DNA of 19,510 nt from 70-18 sp041691815 (GTDB lineage Bacteria > Pseudomonadota > Alphaproteobacteria > Acetobacterales > Acetobacteraceae). The position numbers were made by a program, and so were the translations under genes. Of this stretch, positions 14,341-19,510 are shown piece after piece (position 1 is the stretch's first letter; each line of letters opens with the position of its first letter). The notes under the pieces were generated by a model, which saw only the letters and a list, made by a program, of their open reading frames with translations, searched no databases and was not told where the DNA came from. The DNA lies in contig JBEPTZ010000080.1 in NCBI GenBank assembly GCA_041691815.1, positions 1 to 19,510 of the forward strand. Reading direction: 5' to 3'.

Positions 14341-16119
14341 TCACCGCCCGACCGCGTAGCCCTGCATGCCGCGCGGGTTGGCGCCGGTGAACATCTGGCC
14401 GTCGTCCTCCAGGCGGGCGGCGGAGAGGCGGCCCTCGGTCCAGTCGTCGCCGGCCTCGGCGAGATGGCCGCGGGCCTTCAGCGACTCCAGCACCGCCGGC
14501 GGGAAGCGGCCTTCGATCACCAGCCGGCCGGGCTTGGCGATGCGTGGCCAGAAGCTGTTGGGGAAATGCTCGCTGTGGAAGCTCGGCGCGTCGATCGCCT
14601 GCTGGATGCCCATGGCGTGGTGGATCATCCGCAGCAGCATGATCGGCTGCCACTGGTCCTGCTGGTCGCCGCCGGGGGTGCCGAAGCTCATCCATGCCTT
14701 GCCATCGCGCAGCACCATGCTGGGCGACAGCGTGGTGCGCGGGCGCTTGCGCGAGGCGATGCTGTTGGGGTGGCCCTTATGGGTCCAGAACATCTGGCCG
14801 CGGGTGCTGAGCGGGAAGCCGAGGCCGGGGACCACCGGGCTGGATTGCAGCCAGCCGCCAGAGGGGGTGGCGCTGACCATGTTGCCCCAGCGATCGATGA
14901 CGTCGATGTGGCAGGTATCGGCACCGACGGCGCCGAGGCGGGCGACGGTCGGCTCGCCGACGCCGGTGGCGCGGGTGAGCAGTTCGGCGCGGCCGGCGGC
15001 GTTATGGTCGACCTCCGGGGTGAAGCCGGGCACGGTGCCGGGGCGCAGCTCCAGGCTGGCCTTTTCGGTGATCAGCTTGCGGCGCTCGGCGTTGTAGGCG
15101 TCGGACAGCAGGTGGGCCATCGGCACTTCGACGAATTCCGGGTCGCCGTAATAGGCCTCGCGGTCGGCGAAGGCGAGCTTGGCGGCCTCGGCCACGACAT
15201 GGACGAAATCCGCACCGTTGGGGTCCATCGCGGCGAGGTCGAGGCCCTTCAGCAGCGCCAGTTGCTGCAGCATCGCCGGGCCCTGCCCCCAGGGGCCGGT
15301 CTTCAGCACGGTGTGGCCGTGGTAGTCGTAGCTGAGCGGCTCTTCGACGGTGGCGGCCCAGCGGGCCATGTCGTCGGCGGTGAGCAGGCCGCGATGGCGG
15401 CGGCCGCTGGAGTCGAGGATTTCCTCATGGGCGTAGAAGCGGTCGATCGCCTCGGCGACGAAGCCGCGATACCAGGCGTTGCGGGCGGCGTCGATGCGCG
15501 CCTCGCGGTTGGCGCCGACCGCCTCGCGGGTCAGCCGCTCCCAGGTGTCGGCCATCGCCGGGCGGGCGAACAGCTTGCCGACCTCGGGCACCTTGCCGCC
15601 GGGCAGGAACACGGCGGCGGAGGTTTTCCACTCCTGCTCGAACATCGGGCGGATCGACTCGATGGCGGCGGGGACGCGCGGCACCAGATGAATGCCGTTG
15701 CGGGCGTAGCCGATGGCGTAGGCCAGCACGTCGTGCAGTTCCATGGTGCCCCAGTCGCGCAGCATCAGCGCCCAGGCATCGAAGGCGCCGGGGACCACGG
15801 CGGGGAGCAGGCCGGTGCCGGGCACCATGTCCAGCCCCAGCTCGGCGAATTTCTCCGGGGTGGCGGCATCGGGCGCGCCGCCCTGGCCGCAGATGACGTG
15901 CTGGGTGTTGCGGGTGGCGTCGTGGATGATGATCGGCACGTCGCCGCCGGGGCCGTTCAGGTGCGGCTCGGCGACGTTGAGCACGAAGGCGGCGGCGACC
16001 GCGGCATCGAAGGCGTTGCCGCCGCGCTCGAGCACCGACATGCCGACCGAACTGGCGATCCAATGGGTGGTGGCGACGACGCCGAAGGTTCCGGCGATTT
16101 CCGGCCGCGTGGTGAACAT
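14341..16119 (-). CDS. Gamma-glutamyltransferase-family Ntn hydrolase
   Basis: Members of this family self-cleave before a threonine that becomes the N-terminal nucleophile and hydrolyse or transfer gamma-glutamyl or related acyl groups. The 592-residue protein shows ERGGNAFDAAVAAAFVLNV and HLNGPGGD near the N-terminus, GLLTADDMARW, GPWGQGPAMLQQLALLKGLD, VAEAAKLAFADREAYYGDP, and the cleavage/nucleophile region GADTCHIDVIDRWGNMVSAT with Thr402 as the predicted nucleophile. No signal peptide is present, unlike periplasmic Ggt, so a cytoplasmic member such as an oxamate amidohydrolase (HpxW-like) or other acylase is possible. The open frame extends to 16782, but the ATG at 16119, with AGGGGAAG about 9 nt upstream, is where the family match begins. 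It is divergent from phnN. Confidence 0.88.
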   Translation of the reverse strand: MFTTRPEIAGTFGVVATTHWIASSVGMSVLERGGNAFDAAVAAAFVLNVAEPHLNGPGGDVPIIIHDATRNTQHVICGQGGAPDAATPEKFAELGLDMVPGTGLLPAVVPGAFDAWALMLRDWGTMELHDVLAYAIGYARNGIHLVPRVPAAIESIRPMFEQEWKTSAAVFLPGGKVPEVGKLFARPAMADTWERLTREAVGANREARIDAARNAWYRGFVAEAIDRFYAHEEILDSSGRRHRGLLTADDMARWAATVEEPLSYDYHGHTVLKTGPWGQGPAMLQQLALLKGLDLAAMDPNGADFVHVVAEAAKLAFADREAYYGDPEFVEVPMAHLLSDAYNAERRKLITEKASLELRPGTVPGFTPEVDHNAAGRAELLTRATGVGEPTVARLGAVGADTCHIDVIDRWGNMVSATPSGGWLQSSPVVPGLGFPLSTRGQMFWTHKGHPNSIASRKRPRTTLSPSMVLRDGKAWMSFGTPGGDQQDQWQPIMLLRMIHHAMGIQQAIDAPSFHSEHFPNSFWPRIAKPGRLVIEGRFPPAVLESLKARGHLAEAGDDWTEGRLSAARLEDDGQMFTGANPRGMQGYAVGR

Positions 16120-16188
16120 GACGGCGCTTCCCCTGCTTGCTGGGGGTAATCTAGTGTCTCCTGCTCGCCACGCAAAGGAGGCGCCTGG
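16120..16188. promoter_or_regulatory. Short divergent gap between the GGT-family gene and phnN
   Basis: Only 69 nt separate the two divergent starts. The AAGGAGG phnN ribosome site occupies the right end, and a short CCCC/GGGG inverted repeat (about 16130-16146) sits near the left. Promoters for both genes probably overlap here or extend into the neighbouring coding regions; no clear -35/-10 pair was recognised. Confidence 0.3.
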
Positions 16189-16746
16189 ATGCTGGTTCTC
16201 GTGGTCGGGCCGTCCGGCGCCGGCAAGGATACGCTGATGGAGGCGGCGCGGGCGGCGCTGACCGGCGATGCGCGGTTTCGCTTCGTGCGGCGGGAGATCA
16301 CGCGGCCGGCGGATGCCGGGGGGGAGGCGCATCTTGCGGTGAGCGAGGCGGCGTTTTCGGCACGGGCGGCTGCCGGCGGGTATGCGCTGTGGTGGCGGGC
16401 GCATGGGCTGGGCTACGGGATTCCGGCCGATATCGCGGATGACCTGGCGGCCGGGCTTGTGGTGGTGGCGAATGTTTCGCGCGGCGTGCTGGCGGAGGCG
16501 GCGGAGCGGTTTGCGGTGCTGGTGCTGGAGATCACAGCGGCGCCAGAGGTGCTGGCGGCGCGGCTGGCGGCGCGGGGGCGGGAGAGTGCGGCGGATATCG
16601 CCGAACGGGTGCGCCGCGCGGTGGCGCTGCCGGCGGGGCTGGAGGTGGTGACGGTGATGAATGACGGGACGTTGGAGGCTGGGGCGGCGCTTGTGGTGGG
16701 GGTGTTGCGGGGGGCTGGGAAGGAAGGGTTTCACAAAGAGCGGTAG
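16189..16746 (+). CDS. phnN: Ribose 1,5-bisphosphate phosphokinase PhnN
   Basis: PhnN phosphorylates ribose 1,5-bisphosphate to PRPP, the last carbon-salvage step after C-P lyase breakdown of phosphonates. It belongs to the guanylate-kinase-like P-loop fold. The 185-residue protein has Walker A GPSGAGKD (7-14), the family motif RREITRPADAGGEAHLAVSE (~36-55), YALWWRAHGLGYGIPADI (~64-81), VVVANVSRGVL (~87-97) and APEVLAARLAARGRES (~119-134). The ATG has AAGGAGG 7 nt upstream. Length and motifs are normal. No other phn genes are in the window, so it stands apart from a C-P lyase operon here. Confidence 0.9.
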   Translation: MLVLVVGPSGAGKDTLMEAARAALTGDARFRFVRREITRPADAGGEAHLAVSEAAFSARAAAGGYALWWRAHGLGYGIPADIADDLAAGLVVVANVSRGVLAEAAERFAVLVLEITAAPEVLAARLAARGRESAADIAERVRRAVALPAGLEVVTVMNDGTLEAGAALVVGVLRGAGKEGFHKER

Positions 16747-16780
16747 GGATCGACCGCTCCTGAATTGGTGAGAATCGGGC

Positions 16781-17128
16781 ATGAAAAACAGACTGCGCTA
16801 CTTCAGAGACTTACGCGGGCTGACGCTGGAGCAGCTTGCCGGATTGACGGACACGTCATTCCAGCAGGTGTAGCGGTTGGAGAAGGGCCGCCGCAAGATG
16901 ACTGCCGAATGGGCCGCCAGGATGAGCCGCGCGCTCAACGTGCCATGGTACTTGCTCTTTGTCCCCGATGGGCTGCCGCTTCCGATGCCAGAGGATGCAA
17001 AGTTCATCGAAGATCGGAGCGAGATCGCGCTCCTTGTGTTTTGGAAGGGGCTTTCGGAGGAACAGCAGGATGTTATCCTGGCGATGATCCGAGGTATGAA
17101 AATCCAGGGTTCCCCGCGCGAGGAGTAA
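16781..17128 (+). pseudogene. XRE/Cro-type helix-turn-helix regulator interrupted by TAG
   Basis: From the ATG at 16781 the frame reads MKNRLRYFRDLRGLTLEQLA, GLTDTSFQQV, then a TAG at 16871-16873. It continues in the same frame RLEKGRRKMTAEWAARMSRA and LNVPWYLLFVPDGLPLPMPE to TAA at 17126. LEQLA-(9)-QQV-x-RLEKG is the HTH_3 (Xre) helix-turn-helix, and the TAG falls just before the conserved RLEKG, where many relatives have Ser; TCG to TAG is a one-base change. The rest is undamaged, suggesting a recent nonsense mutation, a sequencing error, or restart at a downstream codon lacking the first helices. It lies 34 nt after phnN. The target is unknown. Confidence 0.72.
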
Positions 17129-17152
17129 TCGGCCGTCCCCACGATTCGGCAA

Positions 17153-17198
17153 GCGGAGAGGAGAAAGATGAGATTCTTGCTTCTCCGCGTCTCTCCGC
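17153..17198. repeat. Hairpin repeat, copy 1 (GCGGAGA/TCTCCGC type)
   Basis: An imperfect hairpin has outer arms GCGGAGA (17153-17159) and TCTCCGC (17192-17198) and inner arms GGAGAA (17160-17165) and TTCTCC (17181-17186), with an unpaired GCGTC segment on the right. It starts 24 nt after the broken regulator's stop. A similar arrangement with changed but still pairing outer arms occurs at 18825-18875, which indicates a small dispersed repeat family. Confidence 0.55.
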
Positions 17199-17257
17199 CT
17201 CCATGTTGTTCTGTCTTGCTGGCTTGGGCGGGAGAAAAAGGAGGAGATTCACATTGA

Positions 17258-17281
17258 GACGGGGAGACGGGGAGACGGGGA
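17258..17281 (+). repeat. Three tandem copies of an 8-base unit GACGGGGA
   Basis: Units at 17258-17265, 17266-17273 and 17274-17281 are identical and followed by GAAGG, which may serve as ribosome site for the next gene. The array is short and without spacers, so it is a simple tandem repeat whose copy number could vary and shift material just upstream of the 17298 start. Confidence 0.75.
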
Positions 17282-17297
17282 GAAGGATGGCGGTCTG

Positions 17298-17822
17298 GTG
17301 CTTGAGGCGTTGGGGGCGCGGATTTGCATCATGGGGCCGTCGAACAGCGGCAAGTCGACGTTGGCGACGGCGATCGGGCGGGCGCGCGGGCTTCCCGCGA
17401 TTCATCTGGACCAGTTGTATCATCGGCCGAATACCGACTGGCAGGCCCGGCCGGAGGCGGAGTTCATCGGGTTGCATGATGCGGCGCTGCTGGGTGCCGG
17501 CTGGGTGATGGAGGGGAATTATACGCGCTGCCTGCCGCAGCGGCTGGCGCGGGCAACGGGGGTGATCCTGCTCGACACTGCAACGGTGGTCAGCCTGCTG
17601 CGCTACCTCCGGCGGTCGTGGTTTGAGGCGGGGCGGCATGGCGGCCTGGAAGGCGGCCGAGACAGCGTGAAGTGGGCGATGCTCCGCTATATCACCACCA
17701 CCGCTCGCAGGAATCGCCGGCGCTACCAGGAGATGTTCGAGGAAATCGCGTTGCCGAAGATCAGGCTTGCTTCGGCGCGGGAGATTGCCCGGTTCTATCG
17801 GTCGGAGCGGCTCAGGCGTTAG
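17298..17822 (+). CDS. Small P-loop kinase-like protein (FlaR/adenylate-kinase-related family)
   Basis: The 174-residue protein opens with ICIMGPSNSGKSTLATAIGR, a Walker A (GPSNSGKS, 13-20). This is followed by LPAIHLDQLYHRPNTDW (~32-48), GAGWVMEGNYTRCLPQRLAR (~66-85) and VILLDTATVVSLLRYLRRSW (~89-108). This matches the family usually annotated as AAA family ATPase, adenylate kinase-like or topology-modulation protein FlaR, whose substrate is poorly known. The C-terminus is basic. The GTG start at 17298 has AAGGA about 10 nt upstream; an ATG at 17287 is out of frame. The gene stands alone after the broken regulator. Confidence 0.78.
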   Translation: MLEALGARICIMGPSNSGKSTLATAIGRARGLPAIHLDQLYHRPNTDWQARPEAEFIGLHDAALLGAGWVMEGNYTRCLPQRLARATGVILLDTATVVSLLRYLRRSWFEAGRHGGLEGGRDSVKWAMLRYITTTARRNRRRYQEMFEEIALPKIRLASAREIARFYRSERLRR

Positions 17823-18208
17823 TGCGCGCGGCAGGCTGAGACGGCGGGGCACGGCTTAAGGCAAGCGGCCTGGCGGGCGGTGCGGCGGAGCGGAACTGCC
17901 TTGGCATTCTCGACGGCGGCGTGCCGGCTGGTACCGGGCGGGGAAAGAAGATGCCTGACGGTGGCATGTTTCGAAGGATTTCGAACAATAACGCAACGTC
18001 AGATTCGATCTAGAGAATAATTTGATTCCGCGAACAACTATCATGTAATATGTGATGTTTATCATTCCATTTGATTCATTTTTTTTCGTATCTTGTAATT
18101 TTATATTTCAGCAATTCTCTAATTCTATAACTTTATTTTGATCAATATTTGTTTTGTCGTCGGAGGATCACCACCTATGGTCGGTGTCTGTTGCGTATGG
18201 AGGCGAAC
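17823..18208 (+). promoter_or_regulatory. Intergenic region with sharply AT-rich leader and promoter-like pairs
   Basis: The first ~150 nt are GC-rich with nothing recognisable. From about 17980 to 18155 the sequence becomes strongly AT-rich, unlike anything else in the window. TTGATT (18022-18027), an 18-nt spacer and TAATAT (18046-18051) make a good promoter. A second block, TTGATT (18071-18076) with TAATTT (18096-18101, 19-nt spacer), repeats the layout 49-50 bp later. TTGATCAA (18138-18145) is a perfect palindrome. The pair GTTTCGAA/TTTCGAAC near 17968-17986 is a further near-palindrome. GGAGG at 18199-18203 serves the next gene. Confidence 0.5.
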
Positions 18209-18784
18209 ATGGTGGATCCGATCAATGATGTTGCTGACGACTGGAAGTTGGCATCCATCATCGGGCTGGCAGGCGCGCGGGGCGGCGGCGGCGCGATGCT
18301 GTTTTTTGCGATCCAGAGCCGGCGGCTCAATGCGCTGGAACCGATGGTATTCTGTGCCGCGGGGCTGGGCATGGGCGGGAATGCATCGGGGGTTTCGTAC
18401 GACACATTCACCGACGCGATGAAGAAAAAATCGCTGGCGTTCAGCGATCTGGCGATCCAGACGCCGTTCTCGATCCGCAGCCTGCATACCAGTGCCGGGC
18501 TGTATACCGGCGCCAGCATCGGCGTTCCGGTGGCGAATCTCGGTTGGTCGTACATCAATGCCGGCCAGAATGGGGTGACCTATTTCAGTTCGTCGGGCGC
18601 CGGCGCCTCGCTCGGCTCCGGGACTGGCGGCTACGCGATGGCGGGCATCTGGTACTCATACAAACTGAACGGCAATTCGATCAATCCGATCCCGGCCTAT
18701 AAGAAGAGTATGATGGACTCGATCGAGGGGTTTTTCGGCGAGATGGATCGCGGGATTCGGAATATTTATCGCGGCGGGTATTGA
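18209..18784 (+). CDS. Unrecognised glycine-rich protein of 191 residues
   Basis: I do not recognise this family. The protein begins MVDPINDVADDWKLASIIGL, then a glycine tract with hydrophobic residues (AGARGGGGAMLFFAIQ), AAGLGMGGNASG, and alternating small/aromatic stretches such as AGLYTGASIGVPVANLGWSY and VTYFSSSGAGASLGSGTG that look like beta-strands. It ends with a charged, likely helical tail (YKKSMMDSIEGFFGEMDRGI, then RNIYRGGY). No signal peptide or clear transmembrane helix is seen. The ATG at 18209 has GGAGG 5 nt upstream; the frame is open back to 18149 and an ATG at 18197 is also possible but lacks a ribosome site. Codon use is ordinary, but the upstream AT-rich leader suggests strong or silenced expression, or acquisition from elsewhere. 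Confidence 0.75.
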   Translation: MVDPINDVADDWKLASIIGLAGARGGGGAMLFFAIQSRRLNALEPMVFCAAGLGMGGNASGVSYDTFTDAMKKKSLAFSDLAIQTPFSIRSLHTSAGLYTGASIGVPVANLGWSYINAGQNGVTYFSSSGAGASLGSGTGGYAMAGIWYSYKLNGNSINPIPAYKKSMMDSIEGFFGEMDRGIRNIYRGGY

Positions 18785-18824
18785 GGCGCCGGGAGGCCGG
18801 CAGGCAAGACAGATTTGCCAGGCG

Positions 18825-18875
18825 GCGCAGAGAAGAAGAGGAGACATTCGCTTCTCTCCGCCTCACCGTCTGCGC
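18825..18875. repeat. Hairpin repeat, copy 2 (GCGCAGA/TCTGCGC type)
   Basis: Outer arms GCGCAGA (18825-18831) and TCTGCGC (18869-18875) are perfect complements; inner GAGAAG (18830-18835) and CTTCTC (18851-18856) can also pair. The interior shares GAGGAGA, ATTC and GCTTCTC with CCGCCTC in the same order as copy 1 at 17153. It lies 40 nt after the stop of the unrecognised gene. Confidence 0.5.
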
Positions 18876-18921
18876 ATCATGTCTTCGAAGCTGGGATGTG
18901 TGAGGCTGGGGGCGTTGCGGG

Positions 18922-19329
18922 GTGTTTGCGATCAAGGCGGAAGTTGGTGATGCGCGGGCGGCGGTTTTTGCGTTCACGGCGCAGAAGACGATGTATGGCG
19001 GCAAGAATATCGCTGCGGGCGACACGGTGTTTGTGTTCGCGAGCGAGAATGAGGGTGGCGCCGGGTTGATCGCGCGCGGGGTGGTTGTTGCTGCCGAGGC
19101 GGTGGCGAGAGTGGCCGGGGTTGCGCGGCAGACGCCGCGAGTGACGCTCTCGGTTCGGCGCGGGGTTTTGGCGGTGCGGCCGTTGGGGCGGCGGGAGTTG
19201 CGGGCGTTCTGCGCGTGGGATGACGGGCGGCCGGAGACCGAGCTTAATTTCAAGTTGTATCGGCAGGCGACCAACAAGGTTGTCGGGATTTCCGATGTGG
19301 CGGCGGCGTATCTCGACGGGTTCTTCTGA
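18922..19329 (+). CDS. Hypothetical protein, possible PUA/EVE-like domain
   Basis: The 135-residue protein reads MFAIKAEVGDARAAVFAFTA, then KTMYGGKNIAAGDTVFVFAS, ENEGGAGLIARGVVVAAEAV and, near the end, RELRAFCAWDDGRPETELNF and LYRQATNKVVGISDVAAAYL. The GDTVFVFASENEGGAGLIARG stretch resembles the beta-rich core of small PUA/EVE/ASCH-type domains that bind modified bases or RNA, but that is a weak resemblance, not a firm assignment. The GTG start at 18922 has GGGGG about 8 nt upstream. It is the last plus-strand gene, converging with a partial gene across the repeat at 19394. Confidence 0.6.
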   Translation: MFAIKAEVGDARAAVFAFTAQKTMYGGKNIAAGDTVFVFASENEGGAGLIARGVVVAAEAVARVAGVARQTPRVTLSVRRGVLAVRPLGRRELRAFCAWDDGRPETELNFKLYRQATNKVVGISDVAAAYLDGFF

Positions 19330-19347
19330 TTTTGCCAGCGGATATTC

Positions 19348-19362
19348 GTGTCTTGAAGACAC
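19348..19362. repeat. Perfect 15-bp palindrome GTGTCTTGAAGACAC
   Basis: Arms GTGTCTT and AAGACAC around one G start 19 nt after the stop of the PUA-like gene. It could fold as a 5-bp stem with a 5-nt loop, a weak hairpin without a T tract, or act as a protein site. It lies next to the terminator-like repeat that follows. Confidence 0.45.
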
Positions 19363-19393
19363 CGCACTCTCCGCCGCGCCAATGTTGCAAGGC

Positions 19394-19435
19394 GGATGAA
19401 AAAAGTTTTTTGCGCGCTTTTTTTCAAAAAAGCGC
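19394..19435. repeat. Second, inverted and partial copy of the 11479 palindrome module
   Basis: The P1 hairpin is preserved as GCGC (19414-19417), 7 T, C, 6 A, GCGC (19432-19435), preceded by a short remnant of the P2 arm (GATGAAAAAAG then TTTTTT). Read on the minus strand, the core from GCAGCGC through AAAAAACTT matches 11479-11514 apart from one missing T in the P1 run. The copy again sits between two converging genes, 8 nt from the stop of the minus-strand partial gene. Confidence 0.82.
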
Positions 19436-19442
19436 TGCCTGC

Positions 19443-19510
19443 CTATCCTTTTAGCTTGATGCGCTGCACCAGCGCGAAGGGCGCGCCGGTGTCGGGCTGG
19501 GTGAACAGGC
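19443..19510 (-). CDS. C-terminal 21 codons of an unidentified minus-strand gene
   Basis: Read on the minus strand from the window edge, the frame gives LFTQPDTGAPFALVQRIKLK, G and then a TAG at 19443-19445. The stop is placed directly before the terminator-like repeat, as expected for a real gene end. The tail could be the end of a dioxygenase-type enzyme, but 21 residues are too few to name it. Confidence 0.5.
   Translation of the reverse strand, partial: LFTQPDTGAPFALVQRIKLKG

Noticed and set aside
3019..16149. Very long open frames antisense to impD, tssC, clpV, nrdA and the GGT-family gene
   Set aside because: They mirror the real genes in a high-GC genome where stop codons are rare in other frames. 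Their translations are rich in Arg, His, Gln and Ala with no family motifs and no ribosome sites.
16871..16873. TAG as a recoded sense codon (pyrrolysine or readthrough)
   Set aside because: No supporting machinery or downstream signal is seen, and the neighbouring tssE and tssF-side genes use TAG as an ordinary stop. A nonsense mutation or sequencing error is simpler.
17258..17281. CRISPR-like or satellite array
   Set aside because: Three contiguous 8-base units without spacers and no cas genes; a simple tandem repeat.
18177..18422. Overlapping upstream reading frame starting at ATG 18177 with GGAGGA upstream
   Set aside because: It runs out of frame into the better gene at 18209, and its translation (Trp/Arg-rich, low-complexity) looks like a shadow. 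The ribosome-like site may be chance.
18681..19427. Minus-strand frame of about 250 residues beginning in the second palindrome copy
   Set aside because: Its start lies in the repeat and the rest is antisense to two better supported plus-strand genes; the composition is shadow-like.

Overview
The window looks like chromosomal DNA from a high-GC alphaproteobacterium. Acetobacteraceae (Rhodospirillales) is my best guess, inferred from the imp-type gene order, the base composition and the style of the palindromic repeats; nothing in the window identifies the taxon directly. The first ~70 bases are homopolymer runs that look like a degraded contig end, and they cut off the last gene on that side.

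Positions 33-11411 hold most of an imp-type type VI secretion system (T6SS). On the minus strand, read right to left, are tssA, tssB, tssC, a second tssC paralog (impD), tagJ/impE, tssE and tssF, which is the impA-impG order. Divergently on the plus strand are clpV (tssH) and hcp (tssD). Together these encode the contractile sheath (TssB/TssC and the ImpD paralog), the inner tube (Hcp), baseplate parts (TssE, TssF), the assembly cap (TssA), the sheath-recycling ATPase (ClpV) and its adaptor (TagJ). The membrane complex (TssJLM), TssK, TssG, VgrG and regulators are not present and would lie beyond the left edge. No obvious effector/immunity pair is visible.

hcp and the converging ribonucleotide reductase gene nrdA are separated by a canonical terminator followed by three adjacent palindromes. 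The central one is a 62-base nearly perfect inverted repeat. Part of this module recurs inverted at 19394-19435, again between converging genes, so it is a dispersed repeat family placed at gene ends. Upstream of nrdA are a -35/-10 pair overlapping a candidate NrdR box, a nearby palindrome and a perfect DnaA box (13681-13689), which is a cell-cycle/dNTP-type control region.

From 13900 to the right end the region is accessory in character. It holds a VOC-fold protein and a leaderless gamma-glutamyltransferase-family enzyme (minus strand), then phnN, an XRE-type regulator broken by an internal TAG, and a small P-loop kinase-like protein (plus strand). After these come an unrecognised 191-residue glycine-rich protein behind an unusually AT-rich leader, a possible PUA/EVE-like protein, and the last 21 codons of a minus-strand gene. 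Two related hairpin repeats and one short tandem repeat lie in the gaps. No tRNA, rRNA, CRISPR array, transposase or integrase was seen.
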